This document shows positions 49,956-62,367 of a stretch of 64,000 nucleotides of DNA, piece after piece. A model generated the notes under the pieces. That model saw nothing but the letters and a program-made list of their open reading frames with translations. It did not search any database and had not been told where the DNA came from. Made by a program: the position numbers and the translations under genes. Each line of letters opens with the position of its first letter. Within the stretch, counting starts at the first letter, position 1. The stretch is from Anaeramoeba flamelloides (Eukaryota; Metamonada; Anaeramoebidae): NCBI GenBank assembly GCA_027625915.1, contig JANTQA010000029.1, positions 1,488,001 through 1,552,000 of the forward strand, given 5' to 3'.

Positions 49956-52435
49956 CTATGTGTTTTGAATTTAGTTTTTTTTATTTAGAATTTTTTTTTA
50001 AGTAATATTGTGTATATGTGTGTGTGTGTGTGTGTGAATTAGTTTTTTAATGTTTCAAAAATAAATAGTGAAAATTTTGAAAAGATAATATTTTAAAACT
50101 GTAATAAGATTTTCATAAGTGAATATGTTTTTTTTTTTTTCCATATTATTTTACCTGAAAAGAATTGAAGAAAATAATTATATTTCTCCTCTATTCAATT
50201 AAATAAAGTGGGTTTCTTGAATGTTTCTGTTTTATTCTTGAAATTACCATTGATTTTATTAATAGACAAAAAAAATCCTGAAAATCTTATAACAAGTTTT
50301 TATTTTTGAGAATAAAATTAGGGATTTTTTTTTTCATCTTTAAAAAAAAATTTTCGATACATTCTATTTGTAGAATTCTTGATTTTATTACAATTCCAAA
50401 ATGGTACTATTTAATAATAAGAAGAAATAAATATTATTTGGGTCTGGTTCTATTATTTTGATTTTAACTATTTGGTGTGATTATTTTGATTTTAAAAAAA
50501 CTTTTCCATTTTTTCAGAATAGCTTTATATTTTGATGGAAATTTAAAGGTGTTAATGATGTAGCAACCATAAAGTCAAAATTTTCCACTTTTTTTTTATT
50601 GATTGAAGGGAGTGATCAAAGATCCTCTTACAGCTCTGATCACTAATGGTAAATTAGTAATTTAGATGATAAAGAAAAAAAGATATTTTGGAATCAAGCA
50701 AAATTTTCCACTTTTTAACATTTTCCAAGAGTAATTAAAAAATAACATATTTTACTTTGGTTGTGTCTGGTTGATTTTTAGTATCCAAAATACTTTTTGA
50801 AAAAATAATTTTGAATTTTTTTTTCTGAAAAAAAAATTAAATGCCACAATAGAATTTTAAGTTGAATTACCTTATCTACATTTGGGGAATTTTAAATAAT
50901 TTATCTTTTGTTCCTATCTTAGCATTCTATTGTGGTATTTTATTTTATGGTTCAAAAAAAAATCTAATAAATTGTTTTTAAAGTAGGTACTTTAAATACT
51001 AAAAAGCAACTTGACCACAGAAAATGAATAAACAAGAAAGTTTTCTGATCTAATTTAAAATTAATAAAGGAAACTGAAAATATTGACTTCTGGTGTAAGA
51101 CTCTTATTCTAATTGAAATTATTCTAAAATTTAAAAGAAAAAATATGGGTTAGATCAAAAAAAAAAAAAGATAATAGCTGACTCAATCTTCAGATCTATC
51201 ATTTTATGCTAAAAATTTTTCGTAAAATATTTTGAATTTAAACAGCTGTTTTAAAATAATGATTGAGTCAAGACGACATGATTTAACTAAAGAGAATTAA
51301 AAATATAGAATTTATTTAATGAGTTGTATTATCTTGTATATTTTTATTTTTAGTTGTATCGAATACGATAATAAGTTGAGAGTAAAGGATTATTCCTTAA
51401 TTAATAAAGTATTATTTAAGTAAATGTTCAATAAAACCAAAACCAAAGGAAAAATAATTTTTAGATCTGATCATTCGTTTAATTTCTTTCTTTTAGTTCA
51501 TTTTTCAAAATTAATTGTTTTTTTTTGAAGATCTTTATATTGAGCAAATTATTATTTTTCTAATTCAAAATATGTTAAAATCAGATGAAAATATATAAAG
51601 TATTGAATAGAGAATTGATTTTTAAAACAGGTACAAAGACCAATATCATGACTTGTCATTTAAATTTATCTAATAGAATCCCACAATTCCAAATAAATAG
51701 ATATTTTTTAAATTGATTAAGAATTGAAATAAAAATGATAAATTACTTTTGTATATGTTTAAAAGAATAATTTATTATTAATTGAAGGATTTTTTAAAAT
51801 TCACAAAACAACGAATTTCAAAGATTGGAAAAGTAATAGAAAAAGTTAATTTTTGATTTTATTATTTAAATATTTTTTATTATATTTTTAAGTTAAAGCC
51901 GGAGTAAATATTCTAAAAAACAGTTTTAATTAAATCCAATAATAGTTGAAAAGTTCTAAAATATGAGATATTTGTATTTTTTTACAAAATTCAAAAGAAT
52001 TAACTAGAAAATATATTCGATACTTTTATAATATAAAAACAAAAAGTGATTTATTATTCTATTAATTATTAATAAGTTACTAAAATGTTTCAAATTCAAG
52101 AAAAAAAAAATTAAAATGAATAATTTAATCAATTGACAAAAAATTTGTTTTTAACAATATTGAAATTATATTACCAAACAATAAGAATTATTTTTTAAAA
52201 AGATATAATATAATTAAAGATAAAGATACAGAAGACATATCGTTGTTTATTGGTTCGATTTGGAAACAATCACTTTGTTATGTTATGATTTTGGCCTGGA
52301 AGAACGAGAAATATGATATTTTTCGAAGTGATATAAGATTATATTGCTGAGTTTGAAGAAAACGACTAATATCCTCTTATCATTAGGACAATATCATTAT
52401 TTTGAGTCTGGAAGGGGATCCAAGACGAAGAATTA
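49956..52435 (-). other. Unresolved intron region of the BEACH gene
   Basis: Mostly AT-rich non-coding DNA. At least one further exon may be hidden here, because the phase at the end of exon 4 and the start of the 49955 exon do not obviously agree. A GT microsatellite of about ten units lies near 50017-50036. Confidence 0.45.
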
Positions 52436-52629
52436 TAACTGGCAATTTTTGAACAAATGAAACAATATGAAGTGCTCTTTATTTTTTGGAACTCGAGATC
52501 TAACTCTACACAACTTAAAACAAACAAACAAAAGCAAACAAATTGAAGCCAATTTGTTATTTTTCAATGATTCTTTAAAGAACTTGTTCTTCAAAGGATC
52601 TTTTTCACCCAATGTAGTTACCGAAATCA
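52436..52629 (-). CDS. Candidate BEACH exon 4
   Basis: An open minus-strand frame starts after acceptor AACTTCAG at 52629. Phase fits the preceding exon (G|TG gives Val, LLFL-V-ISVTTLGEKDPL). It reads a lysine-rich segment (PLKNKFFKESLKNNKLASI) and ends near FHLFKNCQ before a TAA. A second open frame shifted by one, containing SYNSSSWIPFQ, runs on to about 52378, so the true exon end and frame of the 3' half are uncertain. GC content here is higher than in the flanking DNA, supporting coding. I cannot identify the domain. Confidence 0.45.
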
Positions 52630-54764
52630 CTGAAGTTAAATTTTACATTTTCATCTATTGAGGATAAAAATATGGTTTAAAATCCAACAGAGACAAACTA
52701 GATCGCCGGTACTTTTCAATGAGTCTCTATCTCCCCTTTTATTTCACGCTTGTTAAGAAACATCCGAAGCCGACCAAACATAAAACACACATCTGCTATG
52801 TGTGTTCTTAACAGTGGCTGATTTTGAAGTATTAATCTAAAATTTCTTGACTTGGCATAGTAAAAAATGTTTTTTTTTTCCTAATTTTTTTCAAAATTTG
52901 TAATTGTTTTTTTCTCATTTTCAAAATCTTTTATTAATGGTCTCTTCTCTCTATTTTCAAATTCTTTAAAAAAGAAACCAAAATGTTATTTATTTTTTTA
53001 AAAATTATATCGACTTCTTTCGAACCAAAACCAAAAACACTGTTTGGTTTTAGAATTTGTTTTTAAACAAAGAAAGAGAGTTTATTCTATTTCCAACCTT
53101 TAAGGAAAAATTGAAGGACTTTTTTCTTTGCTTTTCTATTGAACAAATAATTGTGTTCCAGAAACCAAATTAATTTTCCAATATCGTAAATCCTTGAGAC
53201 GCGGCGATCTTTTGGGATTTATGAGATTAAAAGCGTAGCAAAAAAATTAATAAACTCTTCTAAAATAACTTTAAATAAAATTTTTAAAGTCAAAATTAAT
53301 ATTGGTAAAATACTTCTTATTTTACTTTTGTTAGAATTGGAAATAAGAAGATCAGTAAAATTTCCAAACTTTGCCTAATTACTCAAGGATTTCCCAAAAT
53401 CATTCCACAGAAACTACAATACTATCCTAAACTTTTTAGAGAAACAATCAAATTTCTTATTAGTAATTGTCAAGAATTATATACTTGTAATTTTTACAAA
53501 TAAAAAGTTTGAGTTATAAAAAAAAAAAAATAGTAGTAAAACCTGGAATTCTGTTTTCTAAAAAAGAATTTTTAAAAAAAAATAATTATTTATTAAATTT
53601 TTTTTTATTTTGAGAGTCTCTAAAATAAACTCTTTTTCAAATAAAAGGGCACAGGAAATTTCAAGAATTATTCATAATTGAATCAAATTAATTGTAGTAT
53701 CATTCTAAAATTTAAGAAACTCATTAAAACATAAAAAAAACACTCGACTGGATATTTAAAACTCATTAAATCAAAATAATAAAAAATTAAATTTAAATAT
53801 TTTAAAAATTGGTATGCCCTTTTATTTGAAATGAGAAATCTCGTTTTGTAAATTGTATAGATTAAAAATTATAAAATCAATAAAAACCTTTGAACAAGGT
53901 GAATTGTGGAAAAAGTTCTTTACATTTTATTGATAAATCTTTACAACTCAAACTTTTGTTCTTTAAAGTCTCATTTTCAATATAAAGCTGCAATTCATCT
54001 GGGGTATTTTGTTGGAATTGTTTTTTTCTTTATTTTCTTTTTTCTTTGTTCCATACATCAATCCAATAATGGTCTTTTTTAATTCCTATACCTAGCTCAT
54101 TCGAAATCAAACTTAAACTGTTTCCGTTTTTATACTGGTAAATTATTTATAAATTGGTTTCTTCTTATCTTGTTTTTTTCATTTTCCAACTGTTCAATAA
54201 CAATAAATAAAAAAAACAAAAAATGAATAATTAAAATGAAAATCACCAATAAGTAATTATCTTATTAACAATCAAATTTAATAGTTCTGATGATTTGAGA
54301 GGTGTTTCCTTTTGTTTGAAAAAGAGTTTAGTTCGATTTGGGGACTATTTGACAATGAAATTATGTTCAAATAATTACGAAATATTATAAATAAAATCTG
54401 AAAATACAAAGTGAATGGATTAAGTCTTTGATCTCAAAAAATAATCTCAATAAAAAAATCAATTAAATTTTGAGAAATTTAATTTTTTTGTATTGAATAT
54501 TTTCTCTGAAATTTTAATTGTAGACATAAGCAAAATTAAAGTTTTTGATTTTTTTATTTTTTTTTAAATTTTTGAAGAACCTAGAACTTAAGATCACCAA
54601 TATAATTTTTAATGAACTATCACGTGTTTCAATTTCAGGGGGGTGTTATGTTGTTTCTACACTCCTTAAGACTTTTTTAAAAATCAAAAATCTTGATTAA
54701 ACAACGAAAAAGAAAAAGAAGAAGAAAAAAGATTGAAGAGCCAAAGAAAACAAAGAATGCTTAC
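52630..54764 (-). other. Intron 3 of the BEACH gene (2.1 kb)
   Basis: Flanked by donor GTAAGC (exon 3) and acceptor CTTCAG (exon 4). A GC-richer patch at 52680-52830 contains an imperfect inverted pair (CACACATCTGCTATG/TGTGTTCTTAA) but no coding frame I can support. Confidence 0.5.
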
Positions 54765-56010
54765 CTAAAAAAAGCAAAGGAATTTCATATTCCTGCACCC
54801 AGTGGAATGTTTGGTTTCCGAAAGAGTTCTGTGATACCTTTTCAGACACTTTCCAGATGTTGATATCAGAATAAAGGTCAATGAAGTGGATCAGCTCTTG
54901 GAAAACAAACAAAAACAAATGTAAAAGCTGTGTTTGTTTTTTGTTTGCTTTGATGTAATATTGAGCCTTCATTGACAAGAGGTTTTTGGGATTGACACAT
55001 TCAGAAATCTCATGTTGTGTTTCTTTACTTAGTGCTGTAAAGTTTTGATGAAACAAGTCTTTAACGACACTGCAAATGCTTATCATAATTTCAATTAAAC
55101 CATATTTGATAAAGATTTGTTGGTTATGTTTTGATCTGCTTAGCAACTCAATCATTGGGAACACAACTGCTAAAGAGTATAAACTCAAATCAGGCTTTTG
55201 AAGGAAATACATTTCATTTTCGAGCCCGTTTTCTAATGTTTGTTTGAGAAACGAAAAATTGGAAGGAAAAGTGGAAAGTTAAAAGCCAAAATTAAAAGTT
55301 GGATGGAAAAACGATGAAAAAGAAAAAAAAAGATAAAAATAGAAAATCAGAAGTAAGTAAGAAAAGAAAAAAAAAAAAAAAAAAACAAGAAAAAAGATTG
55401 TTTGAAATCAAAATTGAAACAAACCAAAATAAATTCTATCTCGAAAAAGAAGAAGTATCCGAAGGGTTTCGATACAAAGAAGAGTTGGTTGTGCGTTGTT
55501 GTGTGTGATAGCCATTTGAATTGAAGACGACTTTTTGGACTTTGTAATTTTTTTTACACGAGAGATTTTTGTTTTTTTTTGAACATTAAAAGATGGCTTC
55601 CATAAATTGTAAGTCTCTAAAAAAATGGAAGAGAACTCTAGGTACCACATAGATCTTGGTTTCTATGATGTTTTTTATTTATTTTTTTTGTTTTTTGTTT
55701 TTTGTTTTTGGTTTTTTGTTTTTTATTTTTTGTTTGTTGTTTTTTGTTTGTAAAAAGAAGTTTATTTTTGCGTTGAATAATAAGAATGTAAAAGGAAATT
55801 ATTCATAGGATTGCTGAATTATTTTTTCCTTACAACAGAGTTTAGAGATTCAAGATTTTTCCACAGTCCATCAAGTTTTTTGTTTTTGAATTTCGGTTTT
55901 TCTTTTGGAAGGTTTGTGTTTGTTAGTTTCGAAATTAAGTCTTGATTAAAAACATGAAGAACATTTTCACTGGATTGATTCTTTTTGAAAACTCTTTTGA
56001 AAAAAGACAT
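54765..56010 (-). CDS. N-terminal exons 1-3, probably of the BEACH gene
   Basis: Exon 1 (56010-55834) starts ATG (MSFFKRVFKKNQSSENVLHV) and ends before GTAAGG. Exon 2 (about 55539-55425) reads NAQPTLLCIETLRILLLFRD and ends before GTTTGT. Exon 3 (55232-54765) reads VVFPMIELLSRSKHNQQIFI and YGLIEIMISICSVVKDLF and ends before GTAAGC. Phases agree (exon 2 to 3 gives FENGLENEM). The hydrophobic helical pattern resembles the ARM/HEAT-like solenoid that precedes the BEACH core in LvsA/WDFY3-type proteins. The main exon at 49955 has no start codon and lies downstream on the same strand, so I infer one gene. A separate upstream gene ending in the 50-54 kb region is the alternative. The start of exon 2 could also be 55530. 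Confidence 0.6.
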
Positions 56011-56212
56011 TTAAAAATCAAGTTAAAAAAAATGGAAAACTGTAAAAAATTATTGGTATTTAGAAATTCGGAATAAAATACTTTTCGACAATAAGTTATT
56101 GTTCTTTTTCAAAAAGTTTTTTTACGAACCTATTCTGTAAAAAGCTGTGTTAAATTCTGAAATTCAGTTTATTAGATTCGTAAAATGTCGAAAAGACAAA
56201 ATAGTGTTTGTG
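56011..56212. other. Upstream region of the BEACH gene
   Basis: The presumed promoter side of the BEACH gene, between its first ATG and palindrome Q. I recognise no specific regulatory motif. Confidence 0.3.
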
Positions 56213-56870
56213 ACCTTTTTTCAATAACCCAAATTTCAATACTGTTATTTCAATTTAAAATTGGAATAATTTATTCATTTTCTGATTTTTCAATTCTTCA
56301 GAAAAATTATCTCCTTCAGATTCTTCTCTTACCAGTTGGATTCCAAAATATTTTCTAAAACAATAAAGAAAGATCCAAATTCAATCTTTTTCAGTATTTG
56401 ATTTGTTAAAAGAGTAAAGGAGGAAAATGAAATGAAAATTTATACCAATTTATAATTCAAATACAAGTTTCAGGAGAAAAATAAAATCTCAAGTTTAAAA
56501 ATTGAGACTCTTTCTATCCAAATTGTTTTTAGTCAGTGATCATTGTTTTTCTCTCTTTTTCCTTCTTTTTCAACTTTTTTTAGAAGTTTTTTTTACTTTT
56601 CGTTCTTTCGAAAATAAATGGGAATAATTTTCATTTCATTTTCCTTTTTTTTTTTTAATAAGATAAATTTCAATGATAAAGGTAGAAATTCGGAATCTTT
56701 ATTTATTGTTTTAAAAAATATTTTTGAATCCAACTGGTAAGATAAGAATCTTATTGAGATAATTATTATGAAGAATTGTAAAATCAGAAAATCAATAAAT
56801 TATTCCAATTTAAAATTCTAATACCAATATTGAAATTTTTTGTATTATTTTCAAAAATAGAGATTCTTTT
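56213..56870. mobile_element. Long palindromic element Q
   Basis: Arms of about 200-250 bp at 56213-56460 and 56610-56870 mirror each other. Shared blocks include AATTGGAATAATTTATT, TTTTCTGATTTT, TCTTACCAGTTGGATTC, TTTTAAAACAATAAA-type sequence and AAATGAAATGAAAATT. The loop is roughly 150 bp. There is no coding potential. It sits just upstream of the BEACH gene start. The class is unknown; a foldback or long-TIR MITE is likely. A shorter relative lies at 7195-7375. Confidence 0.75.
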
Positions 56871-57139
56871 AAATAAAACCTTCCTTTTAACTTTTTCTGT
56901 TTGTTGGAAAAGAAACAAATCCTGAGGGGCATTACTTTCTAGACTTTTTGAAAATTGTGTACTCGAAAAATAAATTAAGTTAATTCAAAATAATCCTTAA
57001 CATTATTCATGAATTTTATATTCTAATTATGTTTATATGATGTATCATCATAGAATGTCTACTATTTCTTAGTAAACCTTAAGAAATCTTACAAAAAAAA
57101 AATAATTTTTTTTTTTTTTTATTATTGAAGAAGTGTAAT
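56871..57139. other. AT-rich spacer before the LINE relic
   Basis: No gene or element ends were recognised. A long A/T homopolymer pair near 57090-57120 directly precedes the 3' end of the LINE on its downstream side and could be its degenerate poly-A tail. Confidence 0.4.
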
Positions 57140-58010
57140 TTACACTCTAGTTTCCCTTAGACTTAAATTCCCTTTCAGAAATTTAAGCGTAAAATCATAG
57201 ATTTCACAATTATTAATTAATGAAAATAATTTCAAACTATCACAGTTTAAAATTATTTCATTAAGATTTATTTCTTTTAATTTATTGTGAAAAATTCATC
57301 TGTCTTTTTCATAGAAAGGACATACCGATAAAAAGTGATCAATATTTTCTATAATTTCCTTTTGTTTATATTTTAAACATAAAGGATAAAATTTATTTGA
57401 ATTTTTATTAATTACATAGTAATATCTATTTAAGCAGTTAGTGAATGTTATGAATTTTAGAATTGTTGAGCTTGAGGGATAACTTAAATATTTTTGAGTT
57501 TTAAATAATTTTGAGTTTTTATTATTGTGAAATATTTTTGGACCTTCCAGCCTGTTGAATTCAACAACTCGTTAGATGTGTATTTGTATATTTCTTTTTT
57601 TAGTTCAATAATATCTTTTGAATTCCAATTGATTTTATTATTTATTTGTTGATTAAACTTTATTAATTTTTCTAAATTAGGAAGAGATAAATTTCCTCAT
57701 TTCTTTTTGAATTTAAATTTCTTTTTATTAATAGAAATTATCATATTTTCAATTTTAAATTCTGTTTTGTAAATAAGAATTGGTGTATTTCGGTTTATTT
57801 TACATTTTTCGGTAATACAGGAATTAATCAAAGAATTTAAATAATTTAAAGTTTTTTTTTCATAATTATATATTTCCAACCCATATGTCAATTGGCTTAT
57901 GATAAAAGATTTAAATAATCTAATTTTTAAACTATTGTTAAGCGATTTGTTATTAAATAACTGTTACAGTTTTTATATGTTTCTTTCGCCTTTTTTAAAT
58001 TATAAACTAT
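57140..58010 (-). mobile_element. Decayed non-LTR retrotransposon (LINE), 3' end
   Basis: Reading the minus strand, the post-catalytic part of a reverse transcriptase appears as SLKIRLFKSFIISQLTYGLE, then LNYLNSLINSCITEKCKINR with a TPILIYKTEF segment, the typical order in LINE ORF2 proteins. Further on comes a C-terminal zinc-binding remnant, YPLCLKYKQKEIIENIDHFL followed by SVCPFYEKD (a C..H..C pattern with the first Cys replaced by Tyr), ending at a TAA at 57140-57142. Stops interrupt it at several points (after KKFKFKKK, in the middle block, and after EKDR), and frame changes separate the blocks. The catalytic domain is not recognisable. It is 5'-truncated, as is usual for LINEs. Confidence 0.7.
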
Positions 58011-59559
58011 ATGCAAAATTATATCTAAATAAAAAAAAAATAATTTTAATTACAATTTATGTATCAATAGCATTTTTACTCATTATTAAAAGTAATATTC
58101 CCAGTATTGTAAATATCTTCTTCAAAAAAAATCTATTACTTTTTTTATTTTCAAACATATTGAAAATTAACAAATAGTGTAATATAAGTGAAGTTTGATT
58201 TTGTTCGAAATATTTGTTAAAATTGTTTCTGATATATACTTGGAAATTTTGTATTAAGTGTCTTGTCATTATTTTTAAAAATAATTTTCGAAAATGAATT
58301 AAAAAAACTAAATTTTTTATTAGAACTTAATAATAATCAAAAAATTAACCAAAAATAATGTATGATCGATTTTAAAAAATAAATAATCAAAAAAAAAAGG
58401 ACTTTTTAGAAAAAAAACATACAATATTGGATACCCAATTTCCAATTGACTCGTTGTAAAATATAATTTTGAAAACAACAATGTTGTTTTTGAAGCGTTA
58501 CTCTTTGGCATTTTATGAGATCTCGAATTGTTTTTTTTTTTATATATTATTTTTTTCTATTCTCAAATGAGTTATTTTTACTCAAGAATGTTACAAAATA
58601 CTTACTTGGTTAAATATAGAGGGTTACATATTAAAAACAAATTATATTAAATCAAATTAAATTGATTTTGTAAATTTAGAAAAAAAATTGTTTTAAAAGG
58701 ATGTAATTTAACCCTTTGGAAATTTAAAAAAAGAAATATAAAAGTTTTTAATATAAAATTTCGGTACTATATGAATAGATAATGTATTGTATTTTTTTTC
58801 TAATTTTATTTTTTACCAATAGAAATACTTTTTTTTTTTTTTTTTTCTTATTTGAATATTGTCATTCAAAACGATGGAAATTCTAAACTACCCCTTTTGT
58901 TTTCAAGTTGTTGCTTGAGTCTGGAACAAATCCAGGGTAAATTGCTACAACTTTAAAAGAAATTTTCATTCGGGGTTATAGTATCACTTTTGAAACATCT
59001 ATAATTAAAATATGATATAATTATGTGTATATGAAATTAGTACTTAATTACACCAAATAGTGAAACCAAATTGTTTTTAAATAATATATATATATATATA
59101 TATATACAATTTTTGGATCAATATTAAAACTCGTACCAAGTTGAATATCTATCGGCTCAGAACCAAAATAACATGTCTATTTACCGTACACAAGATATTT
59201 TTTTCGGATTAAAGATAACATAAATCTTATTTTTTGATTTTAAGGTTATCAAAAAAAAAAAAAAAAAAAAAAAAAGATCATTTTAGCACGCTCTTTTCTT
59301 CTTCAATAATTTAATTCTTCATTTTGGAACGTACAAAAGAAAAACAGAACCAACTTTTCAAACATGAAAAATAATAAAGGGGGTTAGTAACTCTGATTTA
59401 TTTTTTTTTTAAAAGGTAATAGAGTAATTTATCCACAAAGGGGTATAATTTAACCTGATATGAAACTTCATTTGTCTAATTTAGAGAAATGGATTATAAT
59501 TTTTAAAAGAATTAATTTTTTTCAATTAAATTTCAGTCAAAAGTTTAGATCCTTTTTTA
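58011..59559. other. Gene-free DNA upstream of the LINE relic
   Basis: The first 300 bases may still derive from the LINE: a minus-strand AYNLKKAKETYKN-like stretch near 57985-58020 suggests more of the protein. Beyond that I see only AT-rich DNA, a TA microsatellite at 59083-59106 and an A-run at 59250-59275. Confidence 0.45.
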
Positions 59560-61400
59560 TTTGGATTTTAATATCCAATTAGAAAATGAAAAATTTACAA
59601 AAAAATTTATTTTTCAGAAATCTCACTTTTAGTAATTTCTGAGAGTTTGTATGAACAAATAACCTTTGAAACTTTTATCTTATTATAAAAATACCAGATA
59701 AATAAATCCAATATTGAATCCTTGAAGTTCCAAAAAAAAATAATCATTTATTTTATTCACAAATATTGAATATATTTTTATGGGGCTAGACAGGATTCTT
59801 TTTCAAATTCTCCTGGTATAAACAAGGAAAAATTTTGGTTACCAAAATCAGTACTTTGATAATATCTATTATTATTTTTTATTAGAATTATTTATTTGAA
59901 TTAGTTTTATTTGTTTGAAAATCTTTAAAAAAATTGTATTTTTTATTGATTCATTTAATCTTTGGGTTGTTAATAACGCATTATATAAAATTAAGATTGG
60001 GTTATTAATTAGTGATTATAAATAATCAAATTAAAAAGTATATCTTTAGATTATAAGTTGAATAATTCAGGTTGTAAAAAAGTATTTTAAGGGGAATTTT
60101 TAATTTCATTAATTGGTTCTTTTTCTCAGATTTTTTTTGTTCACAAAAGGAAAAAATTGATTTAAATTGTTTCTTTGAATCAAAAAATTATATTGTTAAA
60201 GTTTAAAATAATTATTGTAATTTTTTTGAAATCAAGTAGATTTTTTCAACTGGGTAATTTTAAAACTTTGTGTCTTTATTTTTAAAGTGTATTTTTGGCC
60301 AATTCCTTTACAAACAAAAAGATTTTAATCTTCAAAGAAAGAAAATATTTTTTTTTAAATAATTCAGAAATATGTTGTAAGCGAAATTTCAAAATTAGTG
60401 GCAAATATTTTTATTATTATTTTTTTTCTTTTTTCATTTGTCTTTTAAAAAATACAATGATTATACTATAGTTTTATTTATTAATCTATATGTCCTTAAT
60501 AAAATTAAGCACTATTTTTTTCTGATTAATATTTTTCGAAATTAAGAACTAACTTAATTCAATTAGACACTATGATAATTTTTTTTTAGAATAAAAACAC
60601 TCTCAACTTTGGAATATCAAAAATATTTTTTGGAATTAGTGTGCACTTTTTTATTTTTTTTTGAAAAATTGGGGTTGAGAAAAGTTTGAAATAAAAGAAT
60701 AAGTTAATATATTAAATTACAATGCTTTTCCAGAAAGTTTATAATTTTAGTTTCACTTTTTTTTTATTTTACCATTTAAAACTAAAAAAAACATTTGAGG
60801 ACCAAATTAGTGCCTTTTGTGAAAAGAAAATTCCCCATAATTTAGAATTTGTTTTTGTAAATGAGTTAAAACAAGATAGTGTATCTAAAAATATACATAA
60901 TTTCAAGGTTGAAATCAATGATTTTGGCAAAAAATGTTTTCAAGAAAAAGCTAAATTGAAACTTTATTTATTTTTATTTTATCATTTTGTTTTTTTAATT
61001 TTATTAATCAAAAGTATTTGATCAGTTTTTCATTTTTAGTGTTTTTTGGTTCGAAGGGACATATTGACTATTGTCTCTAAAAAATGTAGTAAAATATATT
61101 ATAATTCAAAAAAAAAACACAATTAAACTAATTTTTTTCTGATGAAAAATCTGCCCCTATTTTTGAAATTAAGCTTATTTTGAACTTTTTAAAAATGAGA
61201 AAAATGAATCAAACCATTTAAAAACAAAAATTCATTTCAAAAAAATACCTTTTAAAAGTAAGTTTGGTAGATTGTAGTTCTCAGACTTTTCCTTCTTTTT
61301 TCAATTTCATGACGCGAGTAAATTATTTTTGAATTTGCTATTAAATTTACTTCAAGATATTTTAGTTTATTAGTCCCTTAAAATTATACTTGGCAAAAGA
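59560..61400 (+). repeat. Dispersed repeat family C, copy C2
   Basis: The same order of blocks as C1 (4255-6170), without the B1 insertion. It includes the junction where B1 sits in C1 (about 59760). From about 60390 to 61200 it contains extra sequence absent from C1, including an open frame at 60722-61021, so either C1 has a deletion or C2 an insertion. The final blocks (ATACCTTTTAAAAGTAAGTT, TTTGCTATTAAATTTACTT) match again. Confidence 0.7.
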
Positions 61401-62053
61401 ATTGACAACTAGCTTCTTCTAATTGGAAAAAATTATTAAATTTATAAAAGAACCACAGGCTCACTAAAGTTGTTCGTATTTTGAATTAGCCAATTAAGCT
61501 TTGTTGTTTTCAAATTTCAAAACAAGAAAACCATCTTTTTGTTCACTAATTTGATTAGGGTTGAGTGAAAAAGTGAAAAAAAACTGCATTCAATTGAAAA
61601 AAAAAAAGATCAAAATTTTCATTCATCTTTCCCAAAAACACACTTCTCCAAGAATTAATAACAAACCACCAAAGTCCCCAATTCAAAAAAGGCAAATAAA
61701 TAATTTAAGATTCTTTTCAGAATTAAAAATTTGAATTGTTTGAACTCTTCTAAAATCTTGTTTTGGAAAGCTGAAGGAAAATCATGTTCGATTTATTTTA
61801 AAACAAATAGTAAGTAAGAATGATCAAAAAATGCTTGCAACAAAAAATTAATTCAAAAAACACAAGTTTTTGTTTTTATTGTTTAACACTTTTTATCAAA
61901 AAGTAAACGAAAAGGAGACTTTTTTTTTTTATTTGTTTTTTTTGTTTGTTTCTAATTAATTCTAAAAAAAAAAAGAAAAAGAAAAGTAAAGAAAGAAAGA
62001 AAAGAAAAAAAAATATAAATTAAAAGGATTTGATGTTTTGTAAAAATAATTGT
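61401..62053. other. Spacer downstream of RPS13
   Basis: AT-rich, with no gene. It contains the presumed 3' UTR of RPS13 immediately below 62054 and a purine-rich AAAGAAAG tract at about 61960-62010. Confidence 0.5.
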
Positions 62054-62334
62054 TTATTGTACCAAAGCACTAGCTGTTGATGAAGAGTATTTCCAATTTG
62101 GTGGGAGTTGTCTTGTTTTTTTATAGTATCGAGAGATTCGATAAATCTTTGATTCAACAAGGATCAAATGGAATTTGGCATCTTTGTCTTTTCTATTCTT
62201 TTCTAAGTGTTTGCGGATTGAGACAGCCTTTTTGATTAAATGGTATAAATCTTCTGGGATTTTTGGTGCGAGTCCTAATAATCCAGAAATGAAAAAAAAA
62301 TTTTGTTTTTTTAATTGATTTTTTGTTCAAAATG

Positions 62335-62367
<33 letters not shown>

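Noticed and set aside
50600-50680. Possible 11-base micro-exon (minus strand, between ATTAG and GTAAGA) of the BEACH gene
   Set aside because: Joining it to the 49955 exon would create a stop codon at the junction.
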